DNA from: Corythucha ciliata
Lineage: Eukaryota; Arthropoda; Insecta; Hemiptera; Tingidae
DNA length: 64,000 nt
NCBI GenBank assembly: GCA_038030265.1
Contig: CM075943.1
Location: 28,272,001-28,336,000 of the forward strand
Direction of reading: 5' to 3'
Shown here: positions 20,560 through 31,324 of the stretch, one piece after another
Numbering within the stretch: the first letter of the stretch is position 1
Layout: each line of letters opens with the position of its first letter
Notes under the pieces: model-generated
What the model was told of the DNA's origin: nothing
Seen by the model: the letters and a program-made list of their open reading frames with translations, nothing else
Databases searched by the model: none
Program-made: the position numbers and the translations under genes

Positions 20560-23500
20560 TAATACAATCATCGCGTAGTTCTATTTCTTTCAGCCGTTTT
20601 TTTTCGTGGAACATCTGTTAAGGTTAATGTGAGTAATCGGCAAAGTGCACATTTCCCGGTAAATGTATATATTTACCGATTCCTCATATTAACCGTAACA
20701 TGTCCAACAATGTGCCTAGTGAAACCTCATAGTCAATCTTGGTCGTCGAAGTAACTGATCACCGTATTTGCTAATTCACTTCAGTGCCAAGTTCGCCTAA
20801 GTGGTTGGTAAGCATTTTCGATCACCTAATGATACAATATTATAGAACAAATTGGTTAAATGGCGTATAAAATGACAGTAAATCATACCATGAAGGATAT
20901 ATCACAGCAGCCAAAACCAGCAGAGCTTTTTGGGGCATTGCAGTCGATGGGTTCGAAGAGACTCTTTGACTATGGGCAAAGTCATTTTTCCTAGTCTATA
21001 ATACCTTGTTCTATTGTTCTATTATTTAATAGAACTCAGGCATTTAGTTGCAGTTAGCAATCAGCAGGGAATCAAGCTGAAACGGGTGCAATCAATGTTT
21101 CAGACAATATTCATTCAACTGTGCGACAGATAACTATAGTTTCAAACTGCGCAACTTAACTATAGTTATATGGTCATTGGTAGCAAAATTTAATTTGTAT
21201 TTCCCTGTATAAATTTTCTGGGTAGAGACCTACGCCCCCCCCCCCCCATTACCAGAAAAATCCCCGGGTGTGGCCAATCAAAATACTTTTTGCCTCAATT
21301 TCGAAGTAGATTCACCATGAGGAACAACACAATCCCGAATTTCCCAACTTGAATTTTTAAAAGAAATTTAATGACTTCATTAAGATTTTATGCCGAAATT
21401 GGTCCATATAGCCACACGTGCCCCGTGATACAACTATAGAGGGAAAAATCTTTGAGCCATAAAGTTATACGGCCACTCAACCGCGACCTCCAATTTCACA
21501 GTCTCTGATTCTTTAATACCGCGTATAATGAATATGCGATGTAACTCCGGTTGACAGGGTTAATTTCTCCGCTCAACTCATATCATTAACATACTCATTG
21601 TTTGGGTAGGACTTAAATCCGGAAAATAGTGACGTACCGCGCTGAAATACATATAATAAAAGGGAAATCGACGAAGCGCGGAGAGAAACGAAAATGAAAA
21701 GATTTCAATAAACACCCCCCCTTGTGGGATTCTTTTCAGACTGTCAAGCTGAGGGGTATATCGACGAATTTAATTTTAGAGAACGTTAAATGTATATTGG
21801 GTTATAAGTCACACCTTTGTTAACACTCGGGCGTGACGAGAGGGATTTGAAAGCTTTCGACTCTTGTCAATCCGGAGTGGCAACTTTCCCCTCTTTTTAT
21901 TTTGAAATATCTTTTTTCCCTGTCTATTGCCGGGGTTTAAAAAGGTCGATTTCAATGACAACAAAATGTTGTGCGCTTTTGAACATATTTTTAGCGCAAA
22001 TCTTTCGTAAAATAAACATTTCATTGGTTAAATTGATAAGGAAGAGCATCACGTATAATAAAGTCAGTGGAATGATTAAGCGGGCGTTAAGTCGAATCCG
22101 CGCATTTACAGGAGCTTTTCCGGCTCCTATCCCCCGTATATGCACATGCATTCGACTGCACCGATAAGCGGTAAATGTGCCGTCTCCCTTCCCTTCTTAT
22201 TGTATGATGCCCACCCTCCATCTGTTATTTCAGCCGCGTTAACGCTCATACCTCCCTCCCCCTTATAAATTCGACGAAATCCCTATTATCGTGGGAGTGC
22301 CAAAAGCGCGAACTTTTTTTGTTCAACGTTTACGACCGGTAAACGGCAACTCGGGACGCGAAACGCGTCTTTTGATTCAATTTATTATTATTTGTTGGAT
22401 TTGGTCCCCCCCACCCACCCAGAGGTACGAGCTCCCTCGCCTTTGTGGAACACTCACTGAATCCGTCCAGTTAATTTTCTTTCAAAAATGGATTACCGTG
22501 ATGGTACTTTGATTTATGGGTTACCTGAAAAAAAAGCAATAAACGGTTGACGCCGAATTTATTTTAAAACAACCAAGACCCCCCCTTCACCACACCCCGC
22601 ACCATCAGCACCCAAACCACCGTAGAAATTATAAAACCCGCAAAACGCATTCAACGGTAGATAACACGTTTCCCCTCGGCTGTGTTACAATCACCGGTTT
22701 TCAAAGAGAACAATACATCGAGCGCCGCATTGTGCATCCCCTCGGTGCATTTTGATATAATTGGCATGGAAAAGCACCCACCAACCCATCCAACGACGAT
22801 TGAACTGCGGGCAATCTTCCGGATTCATCTTCTACGCATTCATACGAATCATAAACATCATTATGACGGTGCATATGGGTTTTGACTGGTGATTGGATTT
22901 GTTGGGGGGGGGGGCACCTTTTCAAGCTTTTTATCTCCTGGAGTTTTTTATCTCCTTGCCTCCTTCCCCCTTTATCACCACTGATTTTTCAAATTACAAG
23001 TATAAAGTATTGATTGCACGAATAAAAAGATAAAAATAAATGACGGAGCTTGAAATAAAATCAAATCGAAATAATCCCTCGCGAAATCGTTTTCGGTGGG
23101 TGAGAGAGGGGATTTAGCAATTCGATGAAGAAGAAAAGCTGTTTCTTTTCTCTCCTCCCGCGGAAGCTTAATTGTTCAAACAACTCAATTCTGACTTGGC
23201 ATCTTTTTTTTTTCTTTACGAGACCCCCCCCCCTACTCCTACTCCGTTATTCCATCCCCTTTTTCAAATAAAAACCTAAGTCGGAGAAAAAAGAGCCAAG
23301 TAACTGAGAGCTCATCAGTTTCTTTCATCGGGCCCTTACACCCTCCCCCCCTCTCACCATTCACTGACAGTCTTTCTCACTTTACTTTTTTTTGAGGGTT
23401 GAATAATCAACTTTGTGCGGACTCAATTCATTTTGCAGTCAATGATTTATGACGAACGGTGAATCAACTGAAAGCGCGGTTTGCTTCTCCATCTTGTTAC

Positions 23501-24410
23501 CAGTTGAAGTTCGGTCCTTCACTGATCCCCGCCATGATCATCCTGCAGGGTTTTCTGAAAAAAACCCTTAAAGATCTCGACGCTGGCTGCGGGTGCATCA
23601 TGATTCAAGAGGAGGGCTGTCTGTTTAAGGGAGGAAGAGAAGGAAGGCAGCAGTTCACCCCCACCCATGCAGATAAAGTCCGCATTTATTAACTTACACA
23701 CTTAACACTTAATACTGTCAAATTCAAAGTGGGCTAATACAATGAGAGAGGCCACTATCGAGGAGCGGCGGGTGGAGGAGCCCGAAGGCTACCGGTTCTA
23801 GACTTATACCCGGTTCAAACTTTGCCAGAACCAGCGTGTTCGTACCTTCCGCAGTATCTCTGGCAAGGGTTTAGGGGGCGGGGGACCTTTTCGAACTCGT
23901 CTGGTGTAGTACATATTGAAACTGTCCTCATCCGTGGCCGGCTTGCTCAACGGAGTGCTTCAGACTGTCCAGCATTGGCATAGTCAGAAGGTGAAGGGGT
24001 GGGCAGTCCCAATTCAAGGACCAATTTATCAGATTTCACTCGCTAAACCCCCATTGTGTTGATTTTTCTCGCAAAAACCTTTAGGGTGCTCCTTCTCACA
24101 ATCAGAGAAGCAATTAGGTAGTGAGTTCTTGGTGCTTCCCCTTGGATCCTCCCCCGTAATATTACAGGCCATACATTCGATAAATTCATGAAAACTACCA
24201 GTAATGAGGTGGCTGAGCGGTGGTTATTGAGGGGCTATCGCCCCAACTGCACCCCTCTCCCTCTCAAGAATTAACCCGTGCGGCAACCACAAAATTTTAG
24301 CACTTTCTGAGGGTGGCTTATTTCTCTGCTGAATCTCATTCTGTCACACACTCTTCCTCTCCCTTTGATGTCTGCAGAATTGGGTCCGAAACATGTCTAC
24401 TCGCGAAATT
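20560..24410. other. Intergenic sequence, no gene recognised
   Basis: The region holds a C run at 21235-21247, a G run at about 22902-22912 and several pyrimidine-rich stretches. The open frames at 21817-22167 and 23459-23692 have no family resemblance. Sequence between about 22000 and 22900 is less repetitive than the rest and could hold regulatory DNA for either flanking gene, but nothing in it proves that. Confidence 0.35.
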
Positions 24411-24414
24411 TCGT

Positions 24415-24655
24415 TTTGGAAGAAGCCAATTGCTGTTGTTTGGAGCTATGTTGTGGTTTAGAGCTTTGTTGTGGCTTGGAGCTGCCATGGCTAGAGCTGT
24501 GGTTTCCAGGTTTCTTGGGATCTGGACATTTATTGTGGTTTGGAGCTTTGTTGTGATTGGTGTTGGAGCTTTGCCGTGGTTTGGTGCTTTACTGTGTTTC
24601 GTTTTGTTTTTGTTTTTGTTTACGAGCTTTGATGTGGTTGGGGCTTTTTGTGGTA
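24415..24655 (+). repeat. Degenerate minisatellite, type E (TTTGTTGTGGTTTGGAGC)
   Basis: About a dozen degenerate units of 16-18 bases repeat GGAGCTTTG and TTGTGGTTT. Related tracts are at 52920-53120 (opposite orientation) and 57050-57500. The long open frames here come from the repeat and are not genes. Confidence 0.6.
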
Positions 24656-24662
24656 TTAAATA

Positions 24663-25287
24663 CAGAGTGTTTCAGGAGGATTCGGCAATACTTACACACG
24701 TTGTACTACACTAACTAGGGTGAACCAAAATTACTGTATGGACGTAGGATCGCAAACGCTTTGTTTCAGAGTTACAGAGAATTTTGAGTTTTTTAAGCCA
24801 AACCATCTCTTTCCCACAAAAAGCGGTTTTAACGGACAAACCGTTCTAGATAGAACGAAATGAAATACATTTCTGAAAGTAGTGCAAAATTTCAAATTAG
24901 AAAACCTAAGAATAACACGCCATAGTTGTCTTTAAGTACTTACGTCTAGTTATTTTTTGAAATAACGAGAAAGTATGACATTGAATTTTCGTGTTTCTTT
25001 CAGAGGTGAATTTTGCTCAATCCATTGAGGGTCGGATATAGTTAAGCTATTTTCGCTCTTTTCTCACTCTTTTCAGAAATGTAATTCATTTTCTTCTATC
25101 TTGAACGGTTCGTCCGTTAAGACAGCTTTTTGTAGGAAAGAGGTAGTTTGGCTCAAAAAACTTAAAATTCTCTGTAACTCTGACACAAAGCGCCTTTTAC
25201 GACCCTATATTCATACAGTAATTTTGGTTCGCCCTACTTAGTAGTACAACATGTGCAAGTATTGCCGAATCCTCCTGAAACACCCTG
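24663..25287. mobile_element. MITE with ~217-bp TIRs, Tc1/mariner-like ends
   Basis: The arms (24663 to about 24880, and about 25071 to 25287) are inverted repeats flanked by TA on both sides. The ends CAGAGTGTTTCAGGAGGA and TCCTCCTGAAACACCCTG match the ends of the foldback at 7826-9474, but the interior is different. No coding frame is present. Confidence 0.72.
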
Positions 25288-25429
25288 TATATTTGGCGCT
25301 ATAGCGAGATACTGAAACTCTGTTGGTGAGGGGGAGGGGGTTCTGTGAAATGGCCCCATATTGAGTTCCATCCTCGGTCCCGAATATTTTCTCCACGGCT
25401 CTGCTTGTGTCAATAAACAAACCCAGCAG

Positions 25430-25740
25430 ATTTTTTTTGAGTGAGTCAACCGCGTGAATTTCGTTTTTTGAAGAGCCAAATCCACAAAATAAGGAGTTTG
25501 AACTTCCAAAATCCACGATTTCTTTTTCAACGAGTATAGTCAGAAAAATTGGCAATTTGAATGGGGTAACCCAGCGAAATTTGATTGTTAAAAAAAGCCG
25601 GAGGACCAACAAAGTTTGGTTTTCTGATGTGCCAGACCCACAAAATTAGATTTTTGACTGAACCAAATCTTCGGCAACTGCTCGAAAATTAGTTTCGATT
25701 GTCGAATTTCACTTGGCAAGAAACCTCCAAAATACGCTGT
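25430..25740 (+). repeat. Degenerate minisatellite, type C (GAGCCAAATCCACGAAATTGGTTTTTTGA)
   Basis: About nine loose units of 30-36 bases alternate 'TTTTTTGAATGGGCCAA' and 'CCGCGAAATTT' variants. The same type recurs at 28560-29260, 34160-34970, 57620-58180 and 60290-61000. Confidence 0.5.
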
Positions 25741-25884
25741 TTTGTCAATTTTAAATGTTGGCCGCATTTAACAAAAACACCCATGGTTAGGTTGGCGAAT
25801 TTTCTCAATGCGTTCCTGTCCAAGACGAACACGGTTTATAAGTCCCTCATAGGCCTTGGTGAATGAGGAACTATTACATTTTTT

Positions 25885-27066
25885 AGTGCATTTCATTCTG
25901 AAAAATGCACTATTGGTCTCGTCGTGATGGTGGCAAACATGGGTCATGGCATGTTTTTTTCATGTTTCAGAACCTCTAGAACACGAATTCAGTGGTCTCC
26001 GGAATTCATATATATATATCTATATATTTCTTTATATATATATTGGTTTATTTATTTATTTATAAGCTTATGGCCGTTTCCTTGTTAGCACGATAACTCT
26101 CGTAGAAGTTAATTTAGCGGAACGCGCTTTGGCACAAAAATCAGTAGTCATAAGACACCGGTCGGTATTGCATTTGGGCGAAATCGGTCAAGGTGGAGGG
26201 GGGGAAAATCGGGCTTGAAATCGTCAAAAAATCACTAAAAATCACCAGTTCATTCTAGACGCATCATATTCGGTACGCATACTCCATGTTAGACTAGCCT
26301 TTGATTCCCATTTTAATTTTTTGAAAAAGTCAAGGGGGAGGGGGTTGTGCCCCCGGGGTGGAAATAAGTGTGTGGTCACGTTAGCACGATAACTTTCGTA
26401 CAAATTATATCAGCGGAACGCGCTTTATCTAAAAAAATCAGTAGTCATAAGACACCGGTCGGTATTGCATTTGGGCCAAATCGGTCAAGGTGGTGGGGGG
26501 AAAAATACGGCTTGAAATGATCAAAAAATCACTACAAGTCACCAGTTGATTCTAGAAGCATCATATTCAGTACGTATACTCCATGTTAAAGTAGCCTTTG
26601 ATTCCAATTTTAATTTTTTGAAAAAGTCGAGGGGGAGGGGGTGATGTCCCCGGGGTGGAAGTAAGTGTGAGGCCTAGTTAGCACGATAACTCTCGTAGAA
26701 ATTAATTTAGCGGAACGCGCTTTGGCACAAAAATCAGTAGTCATAAGGCCCCGGTCGGTATTGCATTTGGGCCAAATCGGTCAAGGTGGAGGGGGGAAAA
26801 TAGGGGATGAAATGGTAAAAAAATCACTACAAATCACCAGTTGATTCCAGAAGCATTATATTCGGTATGATGATTCCATTTTGAAATAGACTTTGATTCC
26901 CATTAAGTTCAGCTTAAACAAACCCGGCAGCAAACATTATGAGGGAGGGTCAAACATTAACGTAACAAATGATGGTCTCAACATTACTACTTCTGGGACG
27001 GCTTAGGGTATCCGAATACAAAATGAAATGCACTCTTTCCGACCGCCAGCTGCCGGAGCGAAATTT
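25885..27066 (+). mobile_element. 1.18-kb repeat element with three internal ~296-bp tandem units
   Basis: The left end carries the hairpin AGTGCATTTC...AAATGCACT (25885-25910). A TA-rich tract (26009-26042) follows. Three tandem units each start GTTAGCACGATAACT, at 26084, 26380 and 26677, a period of 296-297 bases. The right end reads GAATGAAATGCAC-like sequence and then CAGCTGCCGGAGCGAAATTT. Each unit contains GGTCGGTATTGCATTTGGGC and a G-rich stretch. Copies in the other orientation lie at 4145-5061. There is no open frame, so this is a non-autonomous or satellite-like element of unknown class. Confidence 0.7.
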
Positions 27067-27770
27067 TTTTTTTATTGACATAATCGAAAGAGGGGACAAA
27101 ATTTTGAAAAATGGTGTGCTTCGTTTATTTTTGCGATAAACACAGGATTTTTAATGATTTTTTAAAAAGTTCCAATTTTGGGGTTCTGATCAAACAGGGG
27201 GCTATGATAGTGCGGGGGGTGGAGCCATGCTTGTGACGTAACTCGCTACCAAACAACTCTCCGGTGTCGGGGCTAGATGCCTATGTATAGGTTTATATTT
27301 GTGTTTTTGTGGTACGTATATATTTTTCTCGTGAATTTTTTATTTTACTGAAAATGGTTAAGGAATAAAAGAGGCATCAATAGACGATCTTTTTCCCGGC
27401 ACTATATTGGTGGGTAACAGATAGAATATAGTTCTCGTCGGTTTTGTTATTGTTTTTGCTAGTCGTGATTTTCTCTGCACGAACTAATGACTCCTCATTT
27501 CAAAATGCATTAATGTGAAAATGTTACAACAGAATTTTGATGCGAATTAACGAATCAATAATTAATAACTGTGAAATGAGCGACTACAAAGGGAACTACA
27601 AAAAGTATTTTGTGCTAATGTGCAGGAGCACAACGGTGAAAAACACCTGAAAAGATGTTTGTCAGTACCTCTACAGATGAGAAAATTAGGCAAAAATGTT
27701 TCACGCGGCAAGGAGGGTATTCCATCTGCCACTTCGGTATTACTGTTGTTATGATCATTTTGACGTAAAG

Positions 27771-27956
27771 GCACGTTTACATGTTTCAATCTCATTGCTA
27801 TAATGCTATCATAGATTCGATGAAATTGAAACGTATACAATATATCTTCCGCGTGGACTTGCTCCATTAAATTTCCGATTAAATGTGATCCCCGACCCAT
27901 TCAATAATATACCTGTTATTGCTTGGAGCAATGAGATTGAACCGTGTAAACGTGCC
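27771..27956. mobile_element. Small MITE, 186 bp, Harbinger-like ends
   Basis: The left end GGCACGTTTACATGTTTCAA pairs with the right end TTGAACCGTGTAAACGTGCC, and the inner words AATCTCATTGCT / AGCAATGAGATT are also inverted. A 3-base duplication is not clear. The ends resemble Harbinger-type MITEs; that assignment is tentative. Confidence 0.6.
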
Positions 27957-28559
27957 CAAGTATTATTCTTGAGCTCTTTTTCACAATTAATTCATCAAAA
28001 GTCTCACGAATGCATGATTATTACATAATTGAAGTAGACGTTACACTGAAATAAAAGTGTCAAAATGCTCAAGTAATCAAGCCTTCCTTATTGCTACAGA
28101 TGTCTTGCGTTCAGACTCAGTTATTCATGTACTTCGCGCAGAAAGAGACAGACTTTGAAAACTACCACCTAGTCGAAATCTTTTGATCTGAACGCCGAAC
28201 TAGTTTGAAGCAAACGACAAATCCTTCATTAGCCCTTTTTTACTACCGAAATCACAGAACGTTTGAGTTCCAAAACGAGTGTTTAGTAGATAGTTACGTT
28301 GCACGAGAAGGCTATGATAGGAATAACCGCTTGCGCTTTAAAAGTAACCCGCTTCTTATCAGCAATTTAAAACTGAGTTATTAATTTAAATACAGCTCTG
28401 TTAATTTTTTCATATGTATTTCTGAGTGAAATGAGCCTATTACGATGCTGTGGAAGTGATAGAAACTTCTAATTCGAATGCCCGATAGTTCCTCATTGAG
28501 AAATGGAACCGGTTCCAGCTAACGTCTTTGCGGGGCCGTCAGCGCCCCACAAAACAGCC

Positions 28560-29260
28560 TAAAATTAGCGTTTCGCTTATGGGTCGTTGGTTTCGGCGGA
28601 ATTTCTCCACCCCACGGGGGCCAGCGATTGTTTCATCGGATTTCAGGGCTGACGATCACGGGAGGGCCGCTGTTCACGGGAAAAATACTTATTTAGCCAA
28701 CCGCTCGACTTTCATTGTTGATTTTTTCAAATCGCCAGATCCGTGAAAAAGCTTTTTACAATGAGCCAACACCTCGCGCAATTGGTTTTTGACGTGGCAG
28801 ATCCGCGAAATTTTGTTGCTGAAAGAGTGAAACCGACGGAATTGTGCTGTAGGTGCTACAACAAGTGCAATGTGTTGCACATTAAAACTGAAACATCATG
28901 TATAAATGCGGAATTAGGTCTTATTTTAACCAAAACCACGAAATTTTGTTCTGTAAGTGTCAAATACTTAGTGTCCTGCCCAAGCAGTTGCTTTTTTGAA
29001 GGACCCAAAACCGTAAATTTGTTTTTTTTTTTTTATGAGCTCATCAGCTCACTGGCGTAAGTAATTGGCTTTCTTGGGATTCAACTCTGCGAAATTGACT
29101 TTTTAGGTGAACGCGACCCGTGATGTTGGGTTGTCTTATTAGTATGTACCAATAATCCGTAAAATGTGGGTTTTGAAAGGCTCAAACCTTTGAAATTGAT
29201 TGTTTCTTGAAAGTGCCAAATCCACGAGTTTTTTTTGAAGTGGTGAAATTCGCGGTTCTA
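28560..29260 (+). repeat. Degenerate minisatellite, type C, long tract
   Basis: Recurring ~35-base units read like 'TTTTTCAAATCGCCAGATCCGTGAAA' and 'GACGTGGCAGATCCGCGAAATTTTGTTG'. Divergence between units is high. The open frames at 28528-28746 and 28743-29060 are products of this repeat. Confidence 0.5.
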
Positions 29261-29269
29261 TTTAGTTTC

Positions 29270-30477
29270 TTTGGGACGTTTAGCCAGAACATCATGCATG
29301 TGAGCATTGTCATGCTGATGTTAATTTTGTTTTATAGCTCCGCTCCCTCACCACTGGTGCCGTGACTTTCCCTATAGTATAGTGTACATTACTAACATGT
29401 CTATTGCCAAATATAGTAACGTTTTTGAGTAATATTGTTCCTTCCATGCCCCTTTCCTTCAAACAACTCATAAAAAACAAAAAATTATTTAAAATCTTAA
29501 ATACTTATCTAAACCAATAAGCCCTACACTTCCTTTAACCATCGCCACATGTCGATAAGGCAGGGCCTTCACACCCAGTTGGTAATACCCTCCGAGAGGT
29601 AGAACCAACGGTGTCTTTTTCTTCGTTCTTTTCGTTTTACAACCACGAGAGTGGATGGATTCACCTTTAGAAGGTTGAAGCGCGGGGCGGGGAGTTACCA
29701 CCACCTCTTTATAACCGCCCGTTTTTCTCACCCCGACACCGTCGCCTTTATACGCTCAAAAATGGTCATTTATCGTTACCGGCGGTTTGGACATTTTTTT
29801 TAACAAGCCCCCCCCCCCCCGGAGATTTCTGAATTATAGATTTCCGAGGAAATAACTGAATAGAGGGAACACAAATTGTGCGACTGTCATTCGGTTTGTA
29901 AGCCGCTCCGTCAAGTTTTTCTGATTTTTAATTTAATGGACAGGGTGGTTGGTGTTTGGGGGTGGTGTTCGGGGTGATGGTGGTGGATGGGGGCTTGTTT
30001 TGCTGTTCGCACCACCATAGCGAGTCGTCACCTTGTCGTCACTGTTATTTTGACCTTCTGGGAATGTTTATTAAAGGAAAGGAATAATTAAATTTTGAGG
30101 GTGGTGGCTGGTTGGGTGCTTTAAAGTTTGTTGGAATGGTTGCTCGGAAAGTAGGGAGGGGGGCAGCTAAAGGTTCATAACTCGCGATGTAGAACAATTT
30201 AGTTGTTAGAAATTGGGTGAAAGATATAGTGCCCAGTCAGAGACCTTCGTCTTATCTTGAGATTTAGATTTATTTTAGAAAAGGCGTATAATTATATTAA
30301 CATTTATACGCTAGGGGTTATTATGTAAATAAAGTCTATTATGGCCGAGATAGGAAAAGGGTGGGGCTTTATGATAAATCCCAGAGAAAAATGCGTAGTC
30401 ACACAAGTGGTGGGGGCTAATGATATTTCTACTGCTTTTATTCCGATCTGTGGTATTGGGGAGGGCGTGGAATGAAC
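29270..30477. other. Dachshund upstream region
   Basis: It contains a C run at 29811-29820, a G/T-rich stretch at 29940-30000 and a purine-rich region around 30150. No gene is seen. Regulatory DNA for dachshund is expected in this kind of position, but I cannot point to a specific site. Confidence 0.35.
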
Positions 30478-30701
30478 AAGTTTCAAAAGGCGGAGACTTC
30501 AACCAATGAGAAACTGAGTGCGCGCACACGCATTCCACGCCTCCGGCCGGCTCCTTGGTCGCTATTTATTACACATCTGCGGGTCGTCGAGAACGGATCG
30601 GTGGTCGTTTTATTAGTTTGTTGTGTTACCGGGTGTCCTTTTTTGGTTTATTTTTTTGGTTTTTATTGTTGTTTTTCTTTGGTTCGTTTGTGATGCACTA
30701 A
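30478..30701 (+). promoter_or_regulatory. Putative dachshund promoter / 5' UTR
   Basis: Directly upstream of the dachshund start the sequence becomes GC-rich. It carries a CCAAT box (30503-30507), alternating CG/CA sequence and a TATTTAT motif at 30563, followed by a T/G-rich leader. An in-frame TAA (30699-30701) lies immediately before the ATG. The transcription start is not determined, and the elements are only consensus matches. Confidence 0.35.
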
Positions 30702-31324
30702 ATGGAAAATTTGGAATCGGGATCACAGAGCGACCGGTCCAGTCAAATGTCCGGATCGCCGGTACCCAAAGGCTCGCCCCAGGCTGGGGCCGTTGTCAAA
30801 CAGGAGTCGTCGCCTCATGTTCACCATCACTCGCCGCCTCCGGTGTCAACGCCAACGTCGATCGCCGCCTCCCTCGGACCGCGTCACCTACTGCCGCCGC
30901 ACGGCCTCGGCCTTCTCGGCATGATGCCTCACTCACCGCTCGATCTCATGGCCGTTGCTCATCACCACGGCCCACCGCCGCCCCGTTCCTATTCGAGTCC
31001 ACCGCCCATATCCACTTCGGATCCAACGGCGAATGAATGTAAATTGGTCGACTACAGAGGTCAAAAAGTCGCCGCTTTTATTATCGCCGGCGATACGATG
31101 CTCTGCCTTCCTCAGGCCTTTGAACTATTCTTGAAGCACCTCGTCGGCGGCCTTCACACCGTCTACACCAAACTTAAACGCCTCGACATCGTCCCACTCG
31201 TGTGCAACGTCGAACAAGTGCGAATCCTCCGCGGTCTCGGCGCCATTCAGCCTGGGGTCAACCGTTGCAAACTTCTCTCCTGCAAAGACTTCGATATACT
31301 TTTCAGAGACTGCACCACAGCCAG
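30702..31324 (+). CDS. dac: Dachshund, first coding exon (N-terminus and SKI/SNO/DAC domain)
   Basis: Dachshund is a nuclear transcriptional co-regulator of the retinal determination network (with eyes absent and sine oculis) and of leg patterning. The exon encodes 207 complete residues. Residues 1-112 are low-complexity, rich in Ser, Pro and His (HVHHHSPPP at 39-47, AHHHGPPPP at 86-94), as in the family. Residues 113-207 are the SKI/SNO/DAC DNA-binding-like domain: CKLVDYRGQKVAAFIIAG, LCLPQAFELFLKHLVGGLHT, LDIVPLVCNVEQVRILRGLG, CKLLSCKDFDILFRDCT. The ATG at 30702 directly follows an in-frame TAA. The exon ends CCAG|GTAATT in phase 2. Codon use is GC-rich, unlike the surroundings. A VKQE sumoylation-type motif (32-35) and PLDLM (79-83, close to CtBP-binding PxDLS) are visible. 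The DACHbox-C part is not in the window. Confidence 0.95.

Noticed and set aside
24313..24714. 133-codon hydrophobic frame resembling a membrane protein
   Set aside because: It reads through the type E minisatellite (GAGCTTTGTTGTGGTTTG) and ends in a transposon terminus.
30623..31036. 137-codon frame overlapping dachshund
   Set aside because: It is the wrong frame over the GC-rich dachshund exon; the dachshund frame has the conserved domain.
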